Part shown: piece by piece, positions 9,195 to 19,054 of the stretch | Layout of the letters: each line of letters opens with the position of its first letter | Numbering within the stretch: position 1 is the first letter of the stretch | NCBI GenBank assembly: GCA_021791715.1 | Contig: JAJYWB010000017.1 | Span: 27,894-91,893 of the forward strand | Length of the DNA: 64,000 bases | Reading direction: 5' to 3' | Source: Planctomycetota bacterium | GTDB taxonomy: Bacteria; Planctomycetota; Planctomycetia; Isosphaerales; Isosphaeraceae | Made by a program: the position numbers and the translations under genes | The notes under the pieces: generated by a model | Told to the model about the DNA's origin: nothing | Database searches by the model: none | The model's input: only the letters and a program-made list of their open reading frames with translations

Positions 9195-10529
9195 ATGAAG
9201 GCGTATCCCGCCGAGATCGTGATCTCCCCTCCCGCCGCGGCGCCCGGGTCGTTCGTCGTGCGTCCGCCGGGATCGAAAAGCCTGACGAATCGCGCTCTCG
9301 TCGTCGCGGCGCTCGCTCGGGGTCGATCGAAGCTCTCGGGGGTTTTGGACAGCGACGACACGAGAGTGATGGTCGATTCGCTCAAACGCCTCGGCGTCGA
9401 TTTACATCATGATCTTAAAACCGCGACGATCGAGATCGAGGGGGTCGGCGCGAAAGGGTTTCCAGCGACCGAAGCCGATTTATATGTGGCGAATTCGGGA
9501 ACGAGCTTGCGTTTCCTCACCGCGGCGTGCGCGACATCAAAAGGCGTTTATCGGATCGACGGCGACTCGCGGATGCGCGAACGCCCCGTCGGCGATCTGC
9601 TCGAAGCGCTCAATCGCTTGGGTTGTAAGGCGCAAAGCGATCGAGGCGACGGGCGCCCTCCCGTCACGCTTTACGCGAACGGATTGAAAGGCGGGTTCGC
9701 GGAAGTTAAAGGGAACGTTTCCAGTCAGTTCCTCAGCGCGCTTTTGATGGCGCTGCCGTACGCGTGCGCGCCGACCTCGATCGAGATCGCGGGTCCGCTC
9801 GTTTCTAAACCCTATGTGGATATGACGAAACTGGTGATGGAAGCGTTCGGCGTGAAGATCGGCGATCGCGGCGGCCGACGGTTTAATATCGAGCCGTCGA
9901 CCTATATCGGTCGGCCTTACGCGATCGAGCCCGACGCGTCGGCCGCGAGCTACTTCTTCGCCGCCGCGGCGATCCTCGGCTGCGAGACGACGGTCGAAGG
10001 GCTCGGCAAATCGAGCATTCAAGGCGATATGGCGTTTGTAGACGTGCTGGAACACATGGGATGCACGGCGACGCGACGAGGGAATTCGACGACCGTCCGC
10101 GGCGGTCCGCTTCGCGGAGTCGATGTCGATATGAACGCGATCAGCGACACCGTGATGACGCTCGCGGTCGTCGCGCTGTTCGCCGATGGAATCACGCGGA
10201 TTCGCAACGTCGGTCACATCCGCCACAAAGAAACCGATCGACTCGCGGCGCTCGCGATCGAACTGCGCAAATTGGGGGCGACGGTCGACGAACACCCCGA
10301 CGGCCTTGTGATCATTCCTCCTGAATATGTTCATCCGGCAAAAATTCATACATATAATGATCATCGGATGGCGATGTCTTTCGCGATCGCGGGGCTGCGA
10401 GTTCCCGGGATCACGATTCTCGATCCGGGATGCGTATCGAAGACTTATCCCGGGTTTTGGTCCGATTTCGCCGCGACGGATTGCGCGCTTGCGCCGCCGG
10501 TTTCGGCCTGGGACGAACGTCGCGAATGA
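9195..10529 (+). CDS. aroA: 3-phosphoshikimate 1-carboxyvinyltransferase (EPSP synthase)
   Basis: Transfers the enolpyruvyl group of PEP to shikimate 3-phosphate, the sixth step of the chorismate pathway, in the cytoplasm. Signatures: 'RPPGSKSLTNRALV' at the N-terminus, 'SGTSLRFLTAA', 'RMRERPVGDLLEAL', 'SSQFLSALLMALP', 'RHKETDRLAAL' and 'NDHRMAMSFAIAGL'. I start at the ATG of MKAYPAE (444 aa), which has GGAAAAG upstream; ATGs at 9180 and 9189 and a GTG at 9159 are possible. The last 85 bp overlap the 3' end of the convergent membrane-protein gene. Confidence 0.95.
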   Translation: MKAYPAEIVISPPAAAPGSFVVRPPGSKSLTNRALVVAALARGRSKLSGVLDSDDTRVMVDSLKRLGVDLHHDLKTATIEIEGVGAKGFPATEADLYVANSGTSLRFLTAACATSKGVYRIDGDSRMRERPVGDLLEALNRLGCKAQSDRGDGRPPVTLYANGLKGGFAEVKGNVSSQFLSALLMALPYACAPTSIEIAGPLVSKPYVDMTKLVMEAFGVKIGDRGGRRFNIEPSTYIGRPYAIEPDASAASYFFAAAAILGCETTVEGLGKSSIQGDMAFVDVLEHMGCTATRRGNSTTVRGGPLRGVDVDMNAISDTVMTLAVVALFADGITRIRNVGHIRHKETDRLAALAIELRKLGATVDEHPDGLVIIPPEYVHPAKIHTYNDHRMAMSFAIAGLRVPGITILDPGCVSKTYPGFWSDFAATDCALAPPVSAWDERRE

Positions 10530-11671
10530 AGTTTATCGTAACGAAGCGCGATCTCGACCGCGAGCTGCGCCGCCGCGGCGAGCCTGCCGGCTTCGAGCGG
10601 AGAACTCTCGACCGATCGATTCGATTCACGCGTTCTAGGCGCGGCGCCGATTCCTCCAATCAGAGTGATATAATCGATCAACGGATTCGAATTGTTTCTA
10701 AGATCGCCGATCTCGTAAGATCGACGAGTCGATTTGATCGGCATTCGCAGATCCTCGGCTGCCTTGTCCGCGAGATCGAACCGACCGCTCGACGCGATCG
10801 TCCACGAGGGACCGAGACCGGCCGCTTCGAGTTCGACGATCAACGACCGACTTCGCGGCCTTTCCCTCACGAGTCTCTTGCCGATCGTTTCAATACCCGC
10901 CGATCCGTCTCCAAGGAAGCCTCCCGAAACGACAAATCGAACGTCGAGACGTCGCGCCCTGGGATCGGTCAGATTTCGAGCGAGTTCCACAAGCATCGCC
11001 AACCCGCTCGCATTCGATCGATCGATCGTCCTCGATATCCGTATTTTTTCCAGCGATCGCCGCAAACCGATTACAGATATCAAGATAATTAGAATCACAA
11101 ACAGAGCCGCGACCGCCGGTCGATGCGATAAACCACCAAAAAATGGAGCGAAGCGAATCAGAAGAGAAGCCGAAACGAATCCAATCGTCGTCGGCCTTCG
11201 AACTCGTCGCATCGATAAATCATCGACGACACGTTCGAGCTTGGCCGTGAAAACGATTTTCGGTTTTTTTTCGCCGATCGGCGATCGAAAAGTTCGATCG
11301 CTCGGGGTCGCGATCACGACGGGCGTCTTTGTTCGCTTTAACAGAGGATTTAAAATAATAATATTGTAATCTGTCAAAAATAGCAAACACGGAATTGATA
11401 TCGCGACGGCGAGCCAAGCCGGGGGGGATTTTAAGAGAACGATCACGACGAATAATGATGCGATTACGCAGTAAGCGATCCATGAAAAAATCGACTCGAC
11501 GACTCCGAATCGGATATCCCCCGAAGCCTCGGCGATCTCGACGTCGAGCCCCGCCGACCGCAACTTCTCGGCGACGATCGCCGCGGCGCTTCGCTCCTCG
11601 TCGCTCCCCGCCGATCGGGGAAAATCGAGGTCGATCGCGTCGGCGATCGCCCGTTTCGCGTCGAATCGCAT
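10445..11671 (-). CDS. Membrane protein with degenerate M28-peptidase-like fold
   Basis: A 408-residue protein. 'RSAGSDEERSAAAIVAEKLR' near residue 19 resembles the N-terminus of M28 aminopeptidases. 'DRSNASGLAMLVELARNL' matches the metal-binding 'DDNASGVA' block, and 'SLIVELEAAGLG' matches the 'NLDMIG' strand. The HxD metal ligand block is instead 'IVFTAKLERVVDD', with no His. Two pairs of hydrophobic helices (about residues 59-100 and 165-202) interrupt the sequence. I infer a membrane relative of M28 that has lost zinc ligands and may not be a peptidase. Its 3' end overlaps aroA tail-to-tail. Confidence 0.6.
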   Translation of the reverse strand: MRFDAKRAIADAIDLDFPRSAGSDEERSAAAIVAEKLRSAGLDVEIAEASGDIRFGVVESIFSWIAYCVIASLFVVIVLLKSPPAWLAVAISIPCLLFLTDYNIIILNPLLKRTKTPVVIATPSDRTFRSPIGEKKPKIVFTAKLERVVDDLSMRRVRRPTTIGFVSASLLIRFAPFFGGLSHRPAVAALFVILIILISVIGLRRSLEKIRISRTIDRSNASGLAMLVELARNLTDPRARRLDVRFVVSGGFLGDGSAGIETIGKRLVRERPRSRSLIVELEAAGLGPSWTIASSGRFDLADKAAEDLRMPIKSTRRSYEIGDLRNNSNPLIDYITLIGGIGAAPRTRESNRSVESSPLEAGRLAAAAQLAVEIALRYDKLHSRRSSQAETGGASAQSVAAKSDQNPG

Positions 11672-11746
11672 CGTCGCACAACCTTTTCAATATTTTATTG
11701 TATCGATTAATCTGTTAATGTTAGCGATGCGTCGCGCCTCGATCCC

Positions 11747-12013
11747 TCATTCGGTTTCAAGCAACTCTCCCGTCTCGGAAACCTCGGCCTCGCGGATCTT
11801 CCCCTTTTGCGACTTACCGCGCACCTCGTAAGCGGTTTTCCCGTCGACCTGGATCTTCACCGCGTGTTGAAACTTGACGTCGGGAAGCGCCTTCTCGGCC
11901 GCCTCGCGCACGACCGCGGGAAGCTTATCCATCGAAACGATCTCGTCGGGCTTGGGCTTCGATCCGCACCCGGCAAAGGCGATCGTGGCCAAAACAATAA
12001 AAATACGTTTCAT
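11747..12013 (-). CDS. Small PepSY-like lipoprotein
   Basis: An 88-residue protein beginning MKRIFIVLATIAFAGC, a lipoprotein signal with lipobox FAGC, so the mature N-terminal Cys should be lipidated. The remainder ('LPAVVREAAEKALPDVKFQHAVKIQVDGKTAYEVRG') has the helix-strand pattern of PepSY-like small domains, here with one domain. It is probably exported and membrane-attached. The start is the ATG; a TTG two codons upstream is less likely. Function unknown. Confidence 0.72.
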   Translation of the reverse strand: MKRIFIVLATIAFAGCGSKPKPDEIVSMDKLPAVVREAAEKALPDVKFQHAVKIQVDGKTAYEVRGKSQKGKIREAEVSETGELLETE

Positions 12014-12145
12014 GTTCAATCCATTTAATCTTTAGAGGCTTAAAATACAGGACGCGCACAATCGATTCGTTCGATCGGCCGCGCTCGCGGCGAAGGTCGC
12101 GGAGGTTCGATCGATCGAAACCCCGCGACCCTCTTTACGATTCGA

Positions 12146-14881
12146 TTATAACGCATCCGAGCGGACGATTTCTCCCCCGCCTCGGGTGAAGAGCGCCTTC
12201 AGGATCGAACCGTCGACCGACGACTTGATAAACCGCACCGATCCGTCGCCGAACATCGCGTTGATTCCTCCAGGATGCTTCGAGCCGAGCATCGTTTTGA
12301 TCTTCTGAAGCTGCTCAAGTTCAATATCGGGCTCGTCGGGCTTCGTCCATATCGTTTCCTGAGACGATTCAAATACCGCGATCGTGTTCGAAGTCCCGTC
12401 GACGATGTCGGCGAGCTTCCACGATTTTTTCCCCTCGAACATCGTCCCCTTCGACTCGCAGACGCGATATTTCGTCAATCCCTTCGACGTCGTGAGCAGA
12501 GCGGCGTCGCTTGGACATGCATAAGTAATCGGCATATAAGGAATCAACTGCTTGTTATTCGGCGAGTCCCACGGCTCGTCGAGCTTGAATTTATCGTAAA
12601 GCGGTCCTTGATCGATGTACGGCAAAATCATAACCCGCCAACTGAGCAGCGGTTTCCCCGCCGCGTCGACCGTCGCGGACGCCGGCAAATTGCCGTTCGC
12701 CGACTCATAATTCATCATCGCCAGACCGATCTGCTTCAGATTGTTTGTGCACTGCGCGCGTCGAGCCGCCTCGCGCGCCGATTGAACCGCGGGCAACAAA
12801 AGCGCGATCATCACCGGAGTTGATGATATACTGATGTTACCGGGATTGATGTTGGGAAAAGCTTCGCGAATCACGATCCGGAATTCATGATCGTGAACCT
12901 GCGCCGCGACGAATCCAGGGAAGAAGTACTTGCGCAATTCCTCGGAATCGGGGATCGTCTCGGGCTGAACTCGCAAGCGAAATTCGGGTCCCCGACGAGC
13001 GGCGAGCGGACCGCCGCCGGGAGCTCCAGGTAAACCTCCAGGCCTCGCGTTCATCCCGCCTCGTTTTTGTTGCGCGTTCATCTCGGTGATGAACATCCCC
13101 AACGCCTGGGTAAGCGCGGGAACGTTCGAAATCAATTCGGGAAAAGGCGTTTCGCGAGGGTCGTTGAACGAGAGAAACACGAGATCTTCGGGGATCTTTT
13201 CAAAGATTTTTGTTAGATCTCCCGTCGGCTTCCAACGCTCGTCGGGGTTTCTCTGAGCGGTCACAACGCGTTCCGCGGAGTCCGGAGAAGTCGCCAGAAC
13301 CAGCGATTTCTCGCCGATCGCGATCGTCGGCTTTAAACCCGCGGGAAGCGGCATAACACCCGGCGGGACAATCAAAACATACCCCTTGGTCGATCCTTTT
13401 AGCGGGCGGAATTCGGCCTTGATCGGCTTGCTCGGCGCATCGGCACGACGGAGCAAACCCGGTTGAGACGCGGCGCCGTTCGCTTTCTCGGCGCGTTTGG
13501 CGAAGAGAGCATTCAGCGAGACGACGAGCCGGTCGATCGTCGCCTCAACCTCGCGCGGTTCGTCGGTTTCGATCACGATCGCGGTTTTGGGAACATGCAG
13601 CCAAACCCCCGCGGCCAAACTGAGGATATCTCCCGAAACGCCGAACCGACTCGGCAACTGGATAAACGTTGTTTTTGATCCCAAACGCGCCAGCAAGTCC
13701 TTACGGATATCGATTCCCGCGAATCGGTTCGCCATATCGACAAGCTTCATCACGTTGTCGACTTCGTCCCCGGCGATCGGTCGAGCCGTCGTTTCAATCG
13801 CCGTGATCGCCTTATCGAGATGGAACGAGCCGACGACAAATGTGATGGCTTCTTTGGGAATCGCCGGGAGGGTTTTGGAATCGAACGTTTTTTGATTGAG
13901 GAGCGCCGCGAGCCCCGTTCTAGGGTTGTTCGTTTCCACGCCGACGATCGTTAAGAGCGCGTTATCTTGAAAACCCCAACGAATCCCGATCGTTTTCAGA
14001 TCCTCCGCGCCGAGTTTTTTGGCGTTCTCGGGAAATTGGCCGCTGATCGAAGTGAGATCGATTCCGGCGACGATCATCGGCTGAAAGCCGTGTTCGCGAG
14101 CGACGAGTTTTTTGTAAAAGGGCGCCGCGGAAACGTTCGGCGATCGGCCGTCGATCGTCTCGATCACGTCGTCGATCGCCTTGGCGTCGCTCGCTTTTAT
14201 GAAAACAAGGTCGTCGTTCTCATTCCAAATCGCGGTCACATTGTTCGGCTCTTGCGTGAGCATCGTGATCTTGCGACCGCCGGCTCGATCGACTTTCGGC
14301 GGCCCTCCGGGTATCGACCCGAGAAACGGGGCGAGCATTTGTCGAACGATCGTCGGCGCGTTTTTCCCGGCGGCGCCGCGAGCCACGAAGATCATCGATT
14401 GGGGCGTTTGAGGACGCGGCTTGCCGTCGTCGTTGATCGCGAAGATATACCCCGAACGATGCGCGAACTCGACGACCGAAACGAAGTCGGCGCCGCGAAA
14501 CGGCGGAGCCGCGGGAGCTTGAGCCGCGATCGCGTCGATCGTCTCGGTGAAAACCTGTTCAAGCATCGCTCCCATCGTCGTCTTGTTGAGCATTTGATAA
14601 GCGTTCGTTCCGCGCCAAGCGGCGGGATATTGATCGAACCCCGCGGCTTCGACGACGATCGCCAAATCTTTCGCAGGCACATACCTGGTAAGCAGGTTCG
14701 CGTTCGCGGCGGAAGCTTCGGCGATAAGCTCGGTGTTGATTCGCTTGCGAAGGCCACCGCTCGGTTCCTGCGCTCTCGTTTCGATTGAGAATGCGGCCGA
14801 AGCCGCGAGGCAAAAACCGAACGTCGCCGCTTTAACGACCGAACGCGAAGCCGATTGAGAATGCTTGATCAAAAATCGCAT
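12146..14881 (-). CDS. Large secreted protein with C-terminal DUF1559 module
   Basis: A 911-residue protein with a signal-peptide-like N-terminus ending near TRAQ. Residues ~40-660 form a domain I do not recognise. The C-terminal ~220 residues are a DUF1559 module: 'ALLLPAVQSAREAARRAQCTNNLKQIGLAMMNYE', 'DGTSNTIAVFE' and the terminal 'HPGGINAMFGDGSVRFI' (the H-x9-DG motif). DUF1559 proteins are greatly expanded in planctomycetes and usually begin with a type IV pilin-like leader; here the module sits at the C-terminus of a much longer protein. AGGAA precedes the ATG by about 7 nt. Surface or periplasmic location is likely. Confidence 0.85.
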   Translation of the reverse strand: MRFLIKHSQSASRSVVKAATFGFCLAASAAFSIETRAQEPSGGLRKRINTELIAEASAANANLLTRYVPAKDLAIVVEAAGFDQYPAAWRGTNAYQMLNKTTMGAMLEQVFTETIDAIAAQAPAAPPFRGADFVSVVEFAHRSGYIFAINDDGKPRPQTPQSMIFVARGAAGKNAPTIVRQMLAPFLGSIPGGPPKVDRAGGRKITMLTQEPNNVTAIWNENDDLVFIKASDAKAIDDVIETIDGRSPNVSAAPFYKKLVAREHGFQPMIVAGIDLTSISGQFPENAKKLGAEDLKTIGIRWGFQDNALLTIVGVETNNPRTGLAALLNQKTFDSKTLPAIPKEAITFVVGSFHLDKAITAIETTARPIAGDEVDNVMKLVDMANRFAGIDIRKDLLARLGSKTTFIQLPSRFGVSGDILSLAAGVWLHVPKTAIVIETDEPREVEATIDRLVVSLNALFAKRAEKANGAASQPGLLRRADAPSKPIKAEFRPLKGSTKGYVLIVPPGVMPLPAGLKPTIAIGEKSLVLATSPDSAERVVTAQRNPDERWKPTGDLTKIFEKIPEDLVFLSFNDPRETPFPELISNVPALTQALGMFITEMNAQQKRGGMNARPGGLPGAPGGGPLAARRGPEFRLRVQPETIPDSEELRKYFFPGFVAAQVHDHEFRIVIREAFPNINPGNISISSTPVMIALLLPAVQSAREAARRAQCTNNLKQIGLAMMNYESANGNLPASATVDAAGKPLLSWRVMILPYIDQGPLYDKFKLDEPWDSPNNKQLIPYMPITYACPSDAALLTTSKGLTKYRVCESKGTMFEGKKSWKLADIVDGTSNTIAVFESSQETIWTKPDEPDIELEQLQKIKTMLGSKHPGGINAMFGDGSVRFIKSSVDGSILKALFTRGGGEIVRSDAL

Positions 14882-15389
14882 CGACGTGTTCCTAAAATCT
14901 ATCTGCGCTCGCGTCCCGAACCGAGCGACTCGATGAGGGGGAATTTCGAACGATCGACTCTCACCGTCGACCGTCCGACCTTGATGTTCGTTACATTATC
15001 ATCATGATCGAAGCGATGCAATCTTCGCGCGCGATTTCTCCAATTCTTAATCTACTATTGATGTAAAAAACCGCCGAGGTCGATTGAATCACGCTCGATC
15101 CGTTCGTGGAGAACTCCGCGCGCTCGCTCCTCCTCAATCACGACGATTCGCGGCCGAGCGAGCCGATCCCAAACTTATACGATCAATTCCATCATCGCGA
15201 TTAACGAACAGACAATTAAGAAATTTCATATTGTTGTTTATTTGATTCTAATCAGAGAATTATATTGTTTATCGTCGATCGGCGTGAATGGAAGACGAAT
15301 CGACGCCGGGTCGCCGAACCGCCGAAATCGACCGCCGGCCGGAGATCGTGAGGAGATGTCGACGTCTTCGATTGAGTTGATTGAGACAT
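14882..15389 (+). other. Gene-free interval upstream of the DUF1559 gene
   Basis: About 500 bp with no convincing coding frame. It contains an AT-richer stretch (about 15180-15280) but I see no tRNA, repeat or clear terminator. It probably holds the promoter of the minus-strand DUF1559 gene and the 3' flank of the MmgE/PrpD gene. Confidence 0.5.
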
Positions 15390-16760
15390 TTACGATCCAT
15401 GATCGCCGATGAGGCTGAAAATCTCGTGCGGCTTCGCGTCTTGGGGTAAAGACGCCGCTCGATTGAGAATCGCGTCGGTTTTGGGACCGCCCAGGATCGG
15501 CTCGGCGAGACCCCGGAATTTCGCCTCGAGTTGTTCGTCGCCGAGGGGGTTCTTATCGTGGCCGGGAGGGTGAGCGATCTCGAGTTCGTGGATCGATCCG
15601 TCGTCGAGCGAAACCTTGATCCGATTGGGAATCCCCGACGGATATCCCGCGGTCAATTTGGGATCTTCGATCACTTTGGTACGAGCAACAAGATCGAGGA
15701 GTGCGGGATCGGACAGACGAGCTTGCGAGAATTGCCGCGCCGTGATCTCGCCGTCGACGAGCGCGACCGCGGTGCAATACGGCAGGCTATGATCCGCGGT
15801 CTCGCGGGTTCGGGGACGCCATTTCTCGGGATCCTTGCCGATGATTTCGACAGCGGTTTTGAATGTGGCGATCTCGATCCCGACGATTCGTTTGGGATCG
15901 CCGATCCGTTTGCGCAATTCGAACGCCGCGGCGATCGCCGATTGCGAGTGATATTCGGCGGGAACGAACTTGATCGAGGTTTTCGGCAGCATCCACTCGT
16001 CGGCGGTAAGCCCGCCGAGCTTGTTCAACCGAAACGGACCAGAGATTTGTTGATAAAAGCCCATATCTCCGCTAAAGAGGGGCGCGGGGCCCGTCATTCC
16101 CGCCTCGGCGAGCGTCGCGGCGAACACGCCGTTTCTCGCGGCGTGCGCGAAGGCGCAACCTTTCCACATCGAGAGTTCGCCCGCGCGCGTTAAACGGAGC
16201 GCGGCGCTCGTCGTTCCGGCGATTCCCAGAGCGTGCTTGGCTTGATCGCGTGAAAGCCCGAGCAGCCTCGCGGAAGCGAGCGCCGTCGAAAGCGACCCGT
16301 ACGTCGTATGATCCCACCCCCGCGCGCGGATGCTCGCGGAATCGCACAAACGACATTGAATCTCGTACGCGACCGCGGCCGCGGCGATCCAACCCTCGCC
16401 GTTCGCGTTCACATGCTCGCCGACCGCGGCGACCGCGGCCCAATTGTCGCTCGGATGCGCCGGCTCAAGCGATAAGTATGTGTCGTTACAATCAAGATAA
16501 CGAATGTGCACGCCGTTACTAAACGCGGCCAGGTCGAGCGTCGAACGGCCGCCGCCGAAGAGCGCGGAACCCGAGGAAACGAGAGCGTTTCGCGCGACCC
16601 GGCGCGCGATTTCGGGAGCGGGTTCGTCGAGCGCGCCGATCGCGCAGCCGACCGCGTCGATCCAGCGTCTCCGAGCCTCGTCGATCACGCGGTCGGGAAG
16701 ATCCTTGAACCGCACGCCGAGCGCGAAATCGACCAATCGATCCGTCGTCTCGTCCAACAT
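15390..16760 (-). CDS. MmgE/PrpD family protein (2-methylcitrate dehydratase-like)
   Basis: A 456-residue member of the MmgE/PrpD family, whose best-known member dehydrates 2-methylcitrate in propionate breakdown. Motifs include 'RRRWIDAVGCAIGAL', 'FSNGVHIRYLDCNDTY', 'HPSDNWAAVAAVGE', 'GWDHTTYGSLSTALASARLLGL', 'LTADEWMLPKTSIKFVPAEYHSQSAI' spread over two adjacent stretches, and 'ADHSLPYCTAVALVDG'. Other prp genes (prpB, prpC) are not nearby, so the actual substrate is open; the family also includes enzymes acting on other tricarboxylates. Confidence 0.88.
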   Translation of the reverse strand: MLDETTDRLVDFALGVRFKDLPDRVIDEARRRWIDAVGCAIGALDEPAPEIARRVARNALVSSGSALFGGGRSTLDLAAFSNGVHIRYLDCNDTYLSLEPAHPSDNWAAVAAVGEHVNANGEGWIAAAAVAYEIQCRLCDSASIRARGWDHTTYGSLSTALASARLLGLSRDQAKHALGIAGTTSAALRLTRAGELSMWKGCAFAHAARNGVFAATLAEAGMTGPAPLFSGDMGFYQQISGPFRLNKLGGLTADEWMLPKTSIKFVPAEYHSQSAIAAAFELRKRIGDPKRIVGIEIATFKTAVEIIGKDPEKWRPRTRETADHSLPYCTAVALVDGEITARQFSQARLSDPALLDLVARTKVIEDPKLTAGYPSGIPNRIKVSLDDGSIHELEIAHPPGHDKNPLGDEQLEAKFRGLAEPILGGPKTDAILNRAASLPQDAKPHEIFSLIGDHGS

Positions 16761-16822
16761 CCGCTAGCTCCGTGTCATGGAAAAACATTAAAAACGCATC
16801 ATGCTTGTGTTTCCCGCGCGAG

Positions 16823-19054
16823 TCAAGCCTCCGAAGCCACGCGACGAATCGCCGCGAGAAGACGGGGAAAATCGATCGGCTTGGTAATATGTTCAACAAA
16901 ACCCGCGTGAAGGCTTTTGGCGATATCGGTTTCCATGCCGAAGCCGCTGAGCGCGATTCCGAGCGTGTTCGATCGACCCCGGATCGCTCGCATCAATTCG
17001 TAGCCGTCGCCGTCGGGAAGGCCGATGTCGCTGATCAGACAATCGAAAGCCTGATCGCTCGCCGCGGCGAGCGCCTGTGCGATATTCGAAGCCGTTTCCA
17101 CCTTACAGCCCCGTTGGCGCAAATATTTTGAAAGAACTTGAAGCGTCGATACGTCGTCGTCGACGACGAGGATTTTGAGATCGATCGGCGCGGAATCCGG
17201 GTGATGATTGTCATGAGGGAGGCGATCGAACGCCTCGGGATCGATGGAGTGAGGTTTCGAACGCGGCAAAATGAGAGTGAAGATCGAGCCTCGATCACGT
17301 CCCTCGCTGGCGGCGACGAGCGACCCTCCGTGCGCCTCGGCGATCGCCCGACTGATCGCCAGACCGAGTCCCAACCCCCCGAACCGACGACGGAGCGAAC
17401 GCTCGCCGGCCTGCTCGAACGCCGCGAAAATCGTTTCCAGATATTCCGGTTCGATTCCAATTCCGCTGTCGATAAAATCAAAGGCGATCGCTTCGGCGCC
17501 GTCGGAAAGCTTTTCGTCGCGCACCCGGATCAAAAGCGATCCCCCCCCCGGAGTGAACTTGAGCGCGTTTTCGATCAGGTTGCGAAAGATCTGCTGAATC
17601 CGCGCCGGATCGGCTTCGATTACGGGACGACGCGATTCCAACTCGATCGCGCACGTAAGCCCCCCCTTCGCCAGATCAAGATGACAAGAATCCACTACAT
17701 ATTTTAACTGGTCGAATATATTAATTGAGCATTTTCTTAAGTGAATAATTCCTCGATTGATACGCCCCACGTCGAGGAGGTCGTCGATCAGCCGCGCCTC
17801 GGCCTCGACGTTACGGCGGATCAGCTCGAGCGCCGAGCGGATCGATTCGGGAGTTTGCGGATCCTCGAGCAAAGCCGACGCGGTGAGCAGCACGGGGGTG
17901 AGAGGGGTTCGTAATTCGTGGCTAAGAACCGCGAGAAAATAATCTTTGGCGCGGCCGGCGCGTTCGGCCTCGGCGCGTGCGGCTTGTTCGAGCGCGAGGA
18001 GCCGTTCGCGTTCGCGCTCGGCGTTTTTCCGCTCGATCACATCGCGAAAGATGAGAACGACTCCGGTGACCGCGCCCGTTTCGTCGCGGATCGGCGCCGC
18101 GCTATCGTCGATCGGAGTTTCCGACCCGTCGCGGGATACCAGAATCGTGTGATTCGCGAGCCCGACGATCCGACCCACGTGGATCACGCGATCGACCGGG
18201 CTCTCATCGGGCTCACGTGTCGATTCGTTGATGATTCGGAAAACCTGATCGAGCGGCTTGCCGACGGCTTGCTCGCGCGGCCATCCCGTGAGCGACGCGG
18301 CGATTCCGTTGAGAAATCGCACCCGACCTTGAGGATCGGTCGCGATCACGCCGTCGCCGATGCTCGCGAGCGTCGTTGAAAGCCACGCCTCGCTCAGACG
18401 AATCGCCTCCGAGGCGCGATCGAGCTCGGCGTTATGATTGATGTTGATCCGCCATGTCACAATCAACAAACCCAACGCCAGAATCGACACCAATGAAAAT
18501 GTGTAGATCGTCCGTTTGACCGCGGCTCGCATCACCTCCGATCGTTCGTTAAACAACCGCGCCTCGCGATCGAGCATGATCGTCACCAGGTTGCGGATCC
18601 GATCCATCGTGATCTCATCTTTATTGGAACGGATTGTCGCGATCGCCGCGTTCATCCCCTCGCGATCGCGAACCATGATCGCATCGCGAAGTTCGGCGAG
18701 CTTCTCTCGTATAACCGGCTTAAGTACGGAAAGCGCGTCGAGCATTTTGGGGTCGATCGAGATCATCCGATCGAGCTCCATGAGATTCCCCTCGATACCT
18801 TCCACCGCGCCGAGATAAGGCTTTAAGTATTCAGCCTCGCCCGTGAGGAGATACCCGCGTTGACCCGTTTCGGCGTCTTTCAGCGTCGACAACGTTCGTT
18901 CCAACCGGTTTTGCACCTGCCGACACCGCAACAATAAGCGTTCGTTACCGTCAAGCGTGCGTATATTCTCAATCGTAACGACGATATTGACGACGAGGAT
19001 GACCGAGACGAGCAGATATCCGGCGGAGACGAGCTTGCGCAAGGCGATCTTCAT
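16823..19054 (-). CDS. Hybrid sensor histidine kinase (CHASE3-PAS-HisKA-HATPase-REC)
   Basis: Start chosen at the ATG of MKIALRKLV (743 aa), immediately followed by a transmembrane helix (about residues 9-27); the in-frame open region upstream is Arg-rich without a ribosome-binding site. Order of domains: CHASE3-like periplasmic sensor (about 30-178, 'LKDAETGQRGYLLTG'), second membrane helix (about 182-201), PAS (about 222-345), HisKA with phospho-His 379 in 'VLSHELRTPL', HATPase with N-box Asn 496 and 'GGLGLGLAI', and a C-terminal receiver domain with 'ILVVDDD' and phospho-acceptor Asp 676 in 'LISDIGLPDGDGY'. It likely senses an envelope signal and passes phosphate to its own receiver. No dedicated response regulator lies beside it. 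Confidence 0.93.
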   Translation of the reverse strand: MKIALRKLVSAGYLLVSVILVVNIVVTIENIRTLDGNERLLLRCRQVQNRLERTLSTLKDAETGQRGYLLTGEAEYLKPYLGAVEGIEGNLMELDRMISIDPKMLDALSVLKPVIREKLAELRDAIMVRDREGMNAAIATIRSNKDEITMDRIRNLVTIMLDREARLFNERSEVMRAAVKRTIYTFSLVSILALGLLIVTWRININHNAELDRASEAIRLSEAWLSTTLASIGDGVIATDPQGRVRFLNGIAASLTGWPREQAVGKPLDQVFRIINESTREPDESPVDRVIHVGRIVGLANHTILVSRDGSETPIDDSAAPIRDETGAVTGVVLIFRDVIERKNAERERERLLALEQAARAEAERAGRAKDYFLAVLSHELRTPLTPVLLTASALLEDPQTPESIRSALELIRRNVEAEARLIDDLLDVGRINRGIIHLRKCSINIFDQLKYVVDSCHLDLAKGGLTCAIELESRRPVIEADPARIQQIFRNLIENALKFTPGGGSLLIRVRDEKLSDGAEAIAFDFIDSGIGIEPEYLETIFAAFEQAGERSLRRRFGGLGLGLAISRAIAEAHGGSLVAASEGRDRGSIFTLILPRSKPHSIDPEAFDRLPHDNHHPDSAPIDLKILVVDDDVSTLQVLSKYLRQRGCKVETASNIAQALAAASDQAFDCLISDIGLPDGDGYELMRAIRGRSNTLGIALSGFGMETDIAKSLHAGFVEHITKPIDFPRLLAAIRRVASEA

